In this document: positions 1 through 5,096 of the stretch, piece after piece
Layout: every line of letters begins with the position of its first letter
Position numbering within the stretch: the stretch's first letter is position 1
Assembly: GCA_902785445.1 (NCBI GenBank)
Contig: CACZYN010000122.1
Span: 1-5,817, forward strand
DNA length: 5,817 nt
Reading direction: 5' to 3'
Origin: an uncultured Anaerovibrio sp.
GTDB lineage: Bacteria; Bacillota; Negativicutes; Selenomonadales; Selenomonadaceae
Notes under the pieces: model-generated
What the model was told of the DNA's origin: nothing
Seen by the model: only the letters and a program-made list of their open reading frames with translations
Database searches by the model: none
Translations under genes and position numbers: made by a program

Positions 1-459
1 CAAGCGGATAGACCGGGCGCTTGGTCCTTTGCCGATAACAATATCCAGCGCAAAATCCTCCATGGCGGAATACAGAACTTCCTCCACATTCCGGGACAGA
101 CGATGTATTTCATCAATAAATAATACATCCCGTTCATTAAGATTAGTTAAAAGAGCGGCCAAATCCCCGGAATGATTAATGGCCGGACCGGAGGTAACCC
201 GAAAATTTACCCCCAGTTCGTTGGCAATTATCCCGGCCAAGGTGGTTTTTCCCAATCCCGGTGGCCCGTACAACAGCACATGGTCCAAAGCCTCACTGCG
301 CTTCATGGCCGCCTGAATGAAAATATTCAGATTTTCCTTGGCCTTGTCCTGACCGATATATTCCCGCAGGCGACGAGGACGCAGACTGTATTGCCAGTCG
401 TCTCCGGACTGCTCATTGGTAGTAACAATGCGTTCCTCACTGAACACTATATCCTCCAT
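1..459 (-). CDS. ruvB: Holliday junction branch migration ATPase RuvB (N-terminal part, cut by window edge)
   Basis: RuvB is the AAA+ motor that forms hexameric rings on DNA and, with RuvA, drives branch migration of Holliday junctions in recombination and repair. I translated 153 codons from the ATG at 459–457; the frame stays open to base 1, so slightly under half of a usual protein of about 340 residues is visible. Seen: the RuvB-type lead-in SLRPRRLREYIGQ (25–37), Walker A GPPGLGKT (65–72), Walker B DVLFIDE (111–117) followed by IHRL, and AMEDF (132–136) with IGKGPSARSI (142–151). The start is fixed by a near-perfect ribosome binding site inside the end of ruvA. The stop codon of ruvA lies 6 bases upstream of this ATG, so the two are probably translated together. 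The loop after TSGPAI reads NHSGDLAALL, where many RuvB proteins have an acidic residue at the Asn; this looks like ordinary family variation. Identity is very secure. Confidence 0.97.
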   Translation of the reverse strand, partial: MEDIVFSEERIVTTNEQSGDDWQYSLRPRRLREYIGQDKAKENLNIFIQAAMKRSEALDHVLLYGPPGLGKTTLAGIIANELGVNFRVTSGPAINHSGDLAALLTNLNERDVLFIDEIHRLSRNVEEVLYSAMEDFALDIVIGKGPSARSIRL

Positions 460-465
460 CCTCTA

Positions 466-1077
466 TCACCTCCTGGCCAGTTCCTTCAAGGCCATTTTTA
501 TCACCGTCTGTACATCGGCAGACTGGTCAATATTGCCTAATCGCTGAAATACCGCAGAGACCTCGCCCTGGCTATATCCCAAAGACAGCAGGGCAGCTGA
601 TGCCTCGCTGAAAATATCATCTCCGATTTCCAGCGCAGCAAAAGTGCCACCGGCCTCGACCAATTCCTCACTACCACCAAAATGTAATTTGTCCTTTAAT
701 TCCAAAATCAGCCGTTCCGCTGATTTCTTGCCGATGCCCGGCAAGGCCGTCAAGGTCTTTATATTCTTGTTCTGCACCGCCTGGCTTAACCCTTCTGGTG
801 TAATAGCGCCAATAATGCCCATGGCCACCTTGGGACCAATGCCGCTGACCGTGATCAACAACTGAAATAAATCATATTCGTCCTGAGTCAAAAAGCCATA
901 CAACAGCATGGCATCCTCCCGGACACTTAAATGGGTATACAGCATGGTTTCCTGCCCGGTTTTCAGTTGACTGCGGGTATTATTGGACACAAACACCCGA
1001 TAGCCCACTCCGGATACATCCAGCAGGCAGTACTCCATGGAAACATATTCAACTTTTCCTTTTAAAAAGCCTATCAT
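466..1077 (-). CDS. ruvA: Holliday junction branch migration complex subunit RuvA
   Basis: RuvA is the tetrameric protein that binds four-way DNA junctions and loads RuvB rings on opposite arms. The product is 203 residues, the usual family length of about 200. Seen: the typical start MIGFLKGKVEYV and an N-terminal OB-fold region (about 1–62); two helix-hairpin-helix motifs, SGIGPKVA (78–85) and PGIGKKSA (113–120), the second followed by ERLILELKDKL; a variable acidic linker (about 133–152); and a C-terminal three-helix domain (about 154–203, SEASAALLSLGYS) that contacts RuvB. The start codon is ATG at 1077; GGAG at 1094–1091 is 13 bases away, a little long, but the conserved first residues support the start. 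The gene follows aroE after 45 bases with no terminator between, and it ends 6 bases before ruvB, so aroE–ruvA–ruvB is probably co-transcribed. No ruvC lies upstream. Confidence 0.97.
   Translation of the reverse strand: MIGFLKGKVEYVSMEYCLLDVSGVGYRVFVSNNTRSQLKTGQETMLYTHLSVREDAMLLYGFLTQDEYDLFQLLITVSGIGPKVAMGIIGAITPEGLSQAVQNKNIKTLTALPGIGKKSAERLILELKDKLHFGGSEELVEAGGTFAALEIGDDIFSEASAALLSLGYSQGEVSAVFQRLGNIDQSADVQTVIKMALKELARR
467..475 (-). promoter_or_regulatory. Ribosome binding site of ruvB, embedded in the end of ruvA
   Basis: The minus strand reads AGGAGGTGA across the last two arginine codons and near the stop of ruvA (AGG AGG TGA). This matches the anti-Shine-Dalgarno end of 16S rRNA over its whole length. 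The AGGAGG core (474–469) is 9 bases from the ruvB ATG. It decides the ruvB start and suggests translational coupling with ruvA. Confidence 0.85.
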
Positions 1078-1122
1078 TGTCTTTTTACCGCTCCAAATAA
1101 TTATTCGTTCTAGTGTCAGTAA

Positions 1123-1971
1123 CTAGGCCAATGCCTCTCGCAGTGCCTGGGCCATAACCTCAGTGTCCAGCTCAATACCTGTCCACAGCCGGAAGGATTC
1201 TGCCCCTTGCCCTATCAGCATAGCCTCGCCATTTAAGGTCAGACAGCCATGTTCCCGGGCCTGCTTTAAAAACAAGGTTTCCGCCGGAGTATAAATAATA
1301 TCATAAACCAAAATTCCCTTGGATACTTTATCCCAATTTACCGGTGGCATTGCCTCCACATGGGGACACATTCCCAATGGTGTGGAATTGATAAGCAGCT
1401 GCGCCTTGGCCAAGGCCCTGTCAAACTCCGGAGTACTCCAGTCAAGTAACGTAATGTCCATATACTTCTGGAAATATTCCACTAATGGCCGAACCTTAGG
1501 TACATTCCGCACACCAATGGTCAGAGAAGCCACTCCTTCCTGAATAAGGCCCCAGATAATGGCCCGGGCCGCTCCGCCAGCCCCCAATAACACTGCCTGC
1601 TTGCCCTTGGGTTCATAGCCCATCTGCTTCATACCGCCCACAAAACCCTTTACATCGGTGTTATAGCCGGTAAGTACGCCATTCTGATTAACAATAGTAT
1701 TTACTGCTCCTAAAACTTCCGCATCCTTGTCAATAGAATCAAGATATTTCATTACCCGTTCCTTATGCGGAATGGTTACGTTAAGGCCACAGATTCCCAA
1801 AGCCTTCATACCAGCTATGGCTTCCCCCAGTTTTCCCTCTTTCACCGGAAAGGCCGTATAAACATAATCCAACTCCGCTGCCCTGATCCCAGCATTCTGA
1901 AACACCGGCGACAAGGAGTGCTCCACCGGATTGCCAATAACCGCCAACACCTTCGTCTTACCCGTAATCAT
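1123..1971 (-). CDS. aroE: Shikimate dehydrogenase (NADP+) AroE
   Basis: AroE reduces 3-dehydroshikimate to shikimate with NADPH, the fourth step of the cytoplasmic shikimate pathway to aromatic amino acids. The product is 282 residues, normal for the family. Seen: shikimate-binding serines in EHSLSP (17–22), the catalytic-lysine motif NVTIPHK (64–70, Lys70), NTD (104–106) with the partner aspartate Asp106, the nucleotide-binding loop GAGGAARA (130–137), NSTPLGM (195–201), YDIIYTP (223–229) and GEAMLIGQGAESF (248–260). The cofactor-specificity loop reads VRNVPK (154–159) where the textbook form is N-R-T/S-x-x-R/K; the key arginine (Arg155) and a basic residue (Lys159) remain, so NADP use is still expected, and quinate/shikimate dehydrogenase activity is a less likely alternative. 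The ATG at 1971 has GAGGT (1985–1981) 9 bases upstream. The gene has its own promoter-like element and a 190-base spacer from the aminotransferase, and leads the aroE–ruvAB unit. Confidence 0.95.
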   Translation of the reverse strand: MITGKTKVLAVIGNPVEHSLSPVFQNAGIRAAELDYVYTAFPVKEGKLGEAIAGMKALGICGLNVTIPHKERVMKYLDSIDKDAEVLGAVNTIVNQNGVLTGYNTDVKGFVGGMKQMGYEPKGKQAVLLGAGGAARAIIWGLIQEGVASLTIGVRNVPKVRPLVEYFQKYMDITLLDWSTPEFDRALAKAQLLINSTPLGMCPHVEAMPPVNWDKVSKGILVYDIIYTPAETLFLKQAREHGCLTLNGEAMLIGQGAESFRLWTGIELDTEVMAQALREALA

Positions 1972-2043
1972 CTATAAAACACCTCAAATTATTTCCACAC
2001 GCTTTTAGTGCACTGACATATATTATTTAATCATAACATTAAT

Positions 2044-2052
2044 ATTATACCA
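2044..2052 (-). promoter_or_regulatory. Probable sigma-A promoter of aroE–ruvA–ruvB (extended -10)
   Basis: The minus strand reads TGGTATAAT, a perfect TGn extended -10 element (TATAAT at 2049–2044). No good -35 sits at 16–18 bases, which extended -10 promoters can tolerate. Transcription would begin near 2037, leaving a leader of about 65 bases before aroE. An alternative pairing in the same stretch is TTGTCA with TGTTAT at 18 bases. The element lies downstream of the aminotransferase terminator, as expected for a new unit. It is predicted from sequence only. Confidence 0.55.
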
Positions 2053-2076
2053 TTCATGACAAGTTACCTCTACCCC

Positions 2077-2116
2077 AAAAATTCAACAGCAGTCTGACTC
2101 AACGCAGACTGCTGTT
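2077..2116 (-). terminator. Intrinsic terminator after the aminotransferase gene (possibly bidirectional)
   Basis: A perfect 12-bp inverted repeat pairs 2085–2096 with 2105–2116 (core CAGCAGTCTG / CAGACTGCTG) around an 8-base loop. Read on the minus strand, the stem is followed by GAA and then five T (2081–2077), about 50 bases past the aminotransferase stop codon. Read on the plus strand, five T (2115–2119) follow the stem directly, so it could stop transcription from either side. No plus-strand gene ends here. Confidence 0.8.
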
Positions 2117-2162
2117 TTTCAATATATAATACAGATTAAATTTTCATACTATGTACTCATGA

Positions 2163-3356
2163 TTAGGAGCGATACTCTTCCGCTAATTTTTTAAAGGCCG
2201 GGATGGAGCGTCTGATGGTATCCTCCTTAATGCAATATGCTGCCCGGAAATAGCCCGGACAACCAAAGTCCGCCCCTGGTACCAACAGCAAATCATATTT
2301 CTTGGCCTTTTCACAAAAAGCATAATCATCCTCTTCCAAGGCCTTAGGGAACAAGTAAAAGGCTCCTTGAGGCTTCAAACACTGGAATCCCGCATCCTTC
2401 AGACCCTCGTATAGCAAATTACCGTTCTTTTCGTAAGCGGCAATATTAGCCGGTTCATCCACACACCGGGCCACTACCCGCTGGAAGAGCGATGAAGCAT
2501 TGACATGGGTCAGTACCCGACCTGCTCCGGCAATGGCTCCATAAACCTTGTTGAAGTCAGTTACTTCATCAGGTACCACTATGTAGCCAATACGCTCACC
2601 TGGCAAGGACAGGGACTTACTCCAGGAATAGCACACCAAAGTATTAGCATAATACTTAGGAATATACGGAACCTTTATGTTGCCGTAAACCAGTTCCCGA
2701 TAAGGCTCATCGGAAATAATAAATATTGGGTGACCAAATTCCTGGGATTTTTCCGTAAGCATCTTGGCCAATCTACTGATGGTTTCCTCTGAGTATACTA
2801 CACCGCTGGGATTATTAGGCGAATTTACAATTACTGCCTTGGTCTTTGGTGACAGCATTTCAGCAAATTTATCAAACTGTATCTGAAAATCCTCCGTATT
2901 GGCCGGCACTACATCGAGCTTAGCTCCTACCGATTCCACAAAGCATTTATATTCCGGGAAATATGGTGCAAAGGTAATGAACTCACTGCTACCATCATCC
3001 TCACTAAGGGCCTTAAAGCAAATGGTTATAGCCGCCGCTGCTCCGGAGGTCATAAAGATATTTTTGCCGGAAAAGTTGGTAGCGAAGCGGCGATTAATGC
3101 TCTGGGCTATAGTCTCCCTAACCCCTGGATCTCCTGGGGCCACAGTATAGCCATGAAGGGCACAGGAATCCATTTCCTGCAAAATATCTACAATAGCCTG
3201 ATTAACCTTGGCTGGTGCGGGTACATTGGGATTACCAATGGAGAAATCATACACATTTTCTTCCCCTACCTCGGCAGCCCGTTTACGGCCAAATTCAAAT
3301 ATTGTTCTGATGGTGGACTTTCGTGCCCCCAACTCATACATTTTCTCCGAAACCAT
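2163..3356 (-). CDS. PLP-dependent class I/II aminotransferase (aspartate aminotransferase-like)
   Basis: This is a fold-type I pyridoxal-phosphate aminotransferase that would move an amino group between an amino acid and a 2-oxo acid in the cytoplasm. The product has 397 residues, normal for the family. Seen: SIGNPNVPAP near the N-terminus (39–48), a HGYTVAPGDPGVRE substrate-side segment (68–81), TSGAAAAI (103–110) where the cofactor phosphate loop lies, NSPNNPSG (178–185) with the PLP-contacting Asn182, DEPYRE (216–221) with the PLP-ring Asp216, SWSKSLSLPGERIGY (244–258) with Schiff-base Lys247 and phosphate-binding Arg255, GAFYLF (331–336), and Arg371 as the probable substrate carboxylate ligand. 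The ATG at 3356 has GAGGG 7 bases upstream. It sits between its own promoter-like site and terminator, so it is probably monocistronic. Substrate cannot be read from sequence: aspartate, alanine or aromatic donors are all possible, so I give no symbol. Nearness to aroE is suggestive only. Confidence 0.92.
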   Translation of the reverse strand: MVSEKMYELGARKSTIRTIFEFGRKRAAEVGEENVYDFSIGNPNVPAPAKVNQAIVDILQEMDSCALHGYTVAPGDPGVRETIAQSINRRFATNFSGKNIFMTSGAAAAITICFKALSEDDGSSEFITFAPYFPEYKCFVESVGAKLDVVPANTEDFQIQFDKFAEMLSPKTKAVIVNSPNNPSGVVYSEETISRLAKMLTEKSQEFGHPIFIISDEPYRELVYGNIKVPYIPKYYANTLVCYSWSKSLSLPGERIGYIVVPDEVTDFNKVYGAIAGAGRVLTHVNASSLFQRVVARCVDEPANIAAYEKNGNLLYEGLKDAGFQCLKPQGAFYLFPKALEEDDYAFCEKAKKYDLLLVPGADFGCPGYFRAAYCIKEDTIRRSIPAFKKLAEEYRS

Positions 3357-3412
3357 ATATTATCCCTCATTTCATACCATATTGTGTGAATTTTTAAACA
3401 CACTACCTGCAT

Positions 3413-3420
3413 ATTATACA
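3413..3420 (-). promoter_or_regulatory. Probable promoter -10 element of the aminotransferase gene
   Basis: The minus strand reads TGTATAAT, with a consensus TATAAT at 3418–3413, directly after the T-run of the ahbB terminator and about 57 bases before the aminotransferase ATG. A TG pair abuts the hexamer rather than being one base away. The region where a -35 would lie is inside the terminator stem and matches consensus poorly, so the element is plausible but incomplete. A weak GTGTG/CACAC dyad lies just downstream (3384–3403). Confidence 0.4.
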
Positions 3421-3422
3421 AT

Positions 3423-3464
3423 AAAAAGAGGTGTAAGGCCAGTTTTCTGTACTGACTTTACACC
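3423..3464 (-). terminator. Intrinsic terminator after ahbB (end of the lon–engB–ahbAB unit)
   Basis: On the minus strand, GGTGTAA (3464–3458) pairs with TTACACC (3436–3430). The stem continues inward past one mismatch and a G-T wobble to CAGT/ACTG (3454–3451 with 3443–3440), giving about 13 pairs around a 7-base loop. TCT and then five T (3427–3423) follow the stem closely. The stem begins 6 bases after the ahbB stop codon. This is a textbook Rho-independent terminator for the minus strand. Confidence 0.9.
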
Positions 3465-3470
3465 CTTTGT

Positions 3471-3944
3471 TTACTCCATAAAATATTTCATACTGGTTTT
3501 TTTCCACTCTTTTTCCGTGAACTGCAATTCATATTGGCTGATTCCCGTTTCAGCCGACAGTTCTTTGGCCAACTGGATACAGCTCTCCTGGGTATCCATA
3601 TGAATCATAGTGTAGAAATTATAAGGCCAATCCGGAGCAGTATTGCGATCATAGCAATGGGTAACCTCCGGATGGGCACACATTTGGACTGCCACTTCGT
3701 CCATTCTTTCTGGTGGTACCACCCATACCACCAGGGCATTGGCCTTAAAGCCCACTTCCATGTGACGAAGTACTGCTCCCATTTTGCGCAAAATGCCTGT
3801 TTCTTTCATTTCCCCCAGGCGATGCAAAAGAGCTTCTTCGGATATACCAATGTCTTCAGCAATTTTTTTATAAGGCTCAGAACATATAGGAAAATCACTT
3901 TGAAGGGCCTTTACAATTCTCTTGTCTGTGTCCGAAAATTCCAT
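3471..3944 (-). CDS. ahbB: Siroheme decarboxylase subunit AhbB (Lrp/AsnC-like)
   Basis: AhbB pairs with AhbA to decarboxylate two acetate side chains of siroheme to give 12,18-didecarboxysiroheme, a step in the siroheme-dependent (alternative) heme pathway; NirD/L/G/H are homologues acting in heme d1 synthesis. From the ATG at 3944 the product is 157 residues. Seen: an Lrp/AsnC-type helix-turn-helix near the N-terminus (about 21–53), then GAVLRH, GFKANALVVW, the subunit signature VTHCYDR (His96 in this numbering), WPYNFYTMIH, and the C-terminal EWKKTSMKYF, a pattern I know from AhbB. The DNA-binding-like half is ancestral; an enzymatic role is inferred from the signatures. An in-frame GTG at 3956 would add four residues and overlap the ahbA stop, but only the ATG has a ribosome binding site (GAGG, 6 bases). 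The gene follows ahbA by 8 bases and ends in a strong terminator. A transcription factor is the less likely alternative. Confidence 0.9.
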   Translation of the reverse strand: MEFSDTDKRIVKALQSDFPICSEPYKKIAEDIGISEEALLHRLGEMKETGILRKMGAVLRHMEVGFKANALVVWVVPPERMDEVAVQMCAHPEVTHCYDRNTAPDWPYNFYTMIHMDTQESCIQLAKELSAETGISQYELQFTEKEWKKTSMKYFME

Positions 3945-3950
3945 TGTTGG

Positions 3951-3956
3951 CCTCAC
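3951..3956 (-). promoter_or_regulatory. Ribosome binding site deciding the ahbB start
   Basis: GTGAGG (GAGG at 3954–3951) overlaps the ahbA stop codon TGA (3955–3953) and lies 6 bases from the ATG at 3944. Upstream of the alternative GTG (3956) there is only A/T-rich ahbA coding sequence with no such motif. This supports the ATG and translational coupling with ahbA. Confidence 0.65.
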
Positions 3957-4408
3957 TTTAACTTAAATTGCACATTAATTTTATATTTTTTCTGGGAATA
4001 CAAATCCAACAGGGAAATAACCCCTGGCAGAGCCCTGATCTCAGATAAAATCTGATTTTTGCGCTCATCACTATTGGTTATAGCCGTGAACCACAGCTCA
4101 TAACCACCAGAACGCTGATAATTGTGGGTAATTTCCGGATACTCGTTAATTCTGGCAGCGACCTCCGCCACCCGATCCGGCTCAATTTTAGCCGCCAACA
4201 AGGTTCCACTATAGCCCAACTTGTCCGAGTTGAAGAAAGCCCCCACTTTGCGAATATACCCTGCTGACTTCAGCTCCTGCAGCCGAGACAGGACCTGTTC
4301 CTCACTTACACCCAGCTCATTGGCCATGGTCTCATAGGGTTTGGGTACAAACTGTATGCCAGCCTGTAATATATTCAGTAATTGTTTATCAAAAGAATTA
4401 AGTTCCAT
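3953..4408 (-). CDS. ahbA: Siroheme decarboxylase subunit AhbA (Lrp/AsnC-like)
   Basis: AhbA is the partner of AhbB in siroheme decarboxylation on the anaerobic heme route. From the ATG at 4408 the product is 151 residues, beginning MELNSFDKQLLNIL. Seen: an N-terminal winged-helix region like Lrp/AsnC (about 1–55, with YETMANELGVSEEQVLSRL), VGAFFNSDKLGY, then the AhbA-type signature PEITHNYQR (His95 here) followed by GYELWFTA, which parallels THCYDR…YNFYTM in AhbB. The C-terminus is basic (QKKYKINVQFKLK). The two neighbouring proteins are clearly paralogous, which fits the known AhbA–AhbB heterodimer. A GTG at 4426 would extend the protein by six residues but lies inside a palindromic repeat with no well-placed ribosome binding site; the ATG has GAGGT 7 bases upstream. 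It sits 54 bases after engB and 8 bases before ahbB in one operon. No ahbC, ahbD or early heme genes are in view. An NirD/NirL-type heme d1 role is the main alternative. Confidence 0.88.
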   Translation of the reverse strand: MELNSFDKQLLNILQAGIQFVPKPYETMANELGVSEEQVLSRLQELKSAGYIRKVGAFFNSDKLGYSGTLLAAKIEPDRVAEVAARINEYPEITHNYQRSGGYELWFTAITNSDERKNQILSEIRALPGVISLLDLYSQKKYKINVQFKLK

Positions 4409-4415
4409 TAGGAGT

Positions 4416-4420
4416 ACCTC
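4416..4420 (-). promoter_or_regulatory. Ribosome binding site deciding the ahbA start
   Basis: GAGGT on the minus strand lies 7 bases from the ATG at 4408. It is the trailing edge of the palindromic repeat (GGATGAGGT), so the repeat appears to supply translation initiation for ahbA. An out-of-frame ATG at 4422–4420 reads only a few codons before a stop. Confidence 0.6.
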
Positions 4421-4462
4421 ATCCACCGTCTTCGACGGTCCCCCTTCCCCAAAGAGGAAGGC
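4416..4462 (-). repeat. Two-hairpin palindromic repeat between engB and ahbA (REP/MITE-like)
   Basis: The spacer is made almost wholly of two adjacent hairpins. The first pairs CCTTCC (4443–4448) with GGAAGG (4456–4461) around CCAAAGA. The second pairs ACCGTC (4425–4430) with GACGGT (4434–4439) around TTC. The outer edges read GAGCCTTCC at the engB stop and GGATGAGGT before ahbA. From memory, this layout resembles short palindromic repeats scattered between genes in Firmicutes genomes (GCCTTCCCC…GGGGAAGG, a small variable hairpin, then GGATGAGG). Only one copy is in the window, so repetition is inferred. It lacks a T-run directly after either stem, so it is not a good terminator; it may instead affect mRNA stability within the operon. 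Confidence 0.6.
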
Positions 4463-5089
4463 TCATGTTTCCAGCAAGCAATCCCCGATTACCTGCAACA
4501 ATTCTTCCCGACCAGTATTTTTTACTGAGGAATAGGGCAACACGTCCAGCTCTGGTATTCCCAGAGCCTTCTTTATCTGAGCCACTCCCTGGGTAACTCC
4601 GTTACGGCTGACTTTATCTGCCTTAGTGGCTATTACCAGTACCGGCAGATTATGTTCCACCAACCAGTGAAACATTTCGATATCCGAAGCCATAGGCGCA
4701 TGACGAATATCAATAAGCTGGCACACAAACTGCAAATCCTCCGAAGTCAGCAAATATTCGTTAATAAATTTGCTCCAGATTTTTCGCCGCTGGGCACCAG
4801 TCTTGGCATAACCGTAGCCTGGTAAATCCACCAGATAAAAATCCCTACGCTCCGGACTGTCATCTATTTTTGCCCCAATTTCATAGAAATTTATGGTCTG
4901 GGTTTTGCCAGGTTGACTGGAGACCCGGGCCAACTGATGGACCCGGGTCAGAGAATTTATCAAGGAAGACTTACCCACGTTGGAACGGCCAATAAAAACG
5001 ATTTCCTTACGCCGTTCCTCAGGGTATTGTTCCTTTTTTACTGCTGAGCAAAGATATTTGCCCTGGGTAATAACAACCTTTTCCGCCAT
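4463..5089 (-). CDS. engB: Ribosome biogenesis GTP-binding protein EngB (YsxC/YihA)
   Basis: EngB is an essential cytoplasmic GTPase of the TrmE-Era-EngA-YihA-Septin group that takes part in late 50S ribosomal subunit assembly. The product is 208 residues, typical for the family of about 195–210. All G motifs are present: G1 GRSNVGKSS (34–42), G2 GKTQTINFY (61–69, switch I Thr), G3 DLPGYGYA (88–95, the family's signature form), G4 TKADK (155–159) and G5 SSVK (187–190). The segment from about 77 to 83 (DSPERRD) is a short variable loop. The ATG at 5089 follows the lon stop by 7 bases, and TGAGGA overlapping that stop serves as ribosome binding site. The lonA–engB order matches Bacillus subtilis. 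The stop codon abuts the palindromic repeat. The frame is intact and identity is secure. Confidence 0.97.
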   Translation of the reverse strand: MAEKVVITQGKYLCSAVKKEQYPEERRKEIVFIGRSNVGKSSLINSLTRVHQLARVSSQPGKTQTINFYEIGAKIDDSPERRDFYLVDLPGYGYAKTGAQRRKIWSKFINEYLLTSEDLQFVCQLIDIRHAPMASDIEMFHWLVEHNLPVLVIATKADKVSRNGVTQGVAQIKKALGIPELDVLPYSSVKNTGREELLQVIGDCLLET

Positions 5090-5096
5090 GACTTCC

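Noticed and set aside
172..540. Plus-strand 122-residue open frame
   Set aside because: It lies antisense to ruvB and the end of ruvA, in exact codon register with ruvB, and shows no recognisable domain or ribosome binding site.
1078..1122. Possible separate promoter for ruvA (CTGACA followed by A/T-rich sequence)
   Set aside because: No acceptable -10 hexamer occurs at 16–18 bases from the CTGACA, so read-through from aroE is the simpler reading.
2007..2014. AGTGCACT palindrome in the aroE leader
   Set aside because: Eight symmetric bases are too few to call an operator, and the symmetry does not extend outward.
3208..3603. Plus-strand 131-residue open frame spanning the 3357–3470 spacer
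   Set aside because: It crosses the ahbB terminator and the aminotransferase start on the opposite strand, with composition unlike a protein family and no ribosome binding site evidence.
3534..4055. Plus-strand 173-residue open frame
   Set aside because: It lies antisense to ahbB and the end of ahbA, which carry clear family signatures. The frame has no known motif and is a shadow.
4425..4461. Intrinsic terminator between engB and ahbA
   Set aside because: Both hairpins lack a following T-run on the minus strand; the bases after them are G-rich or part of GGATGAGG.
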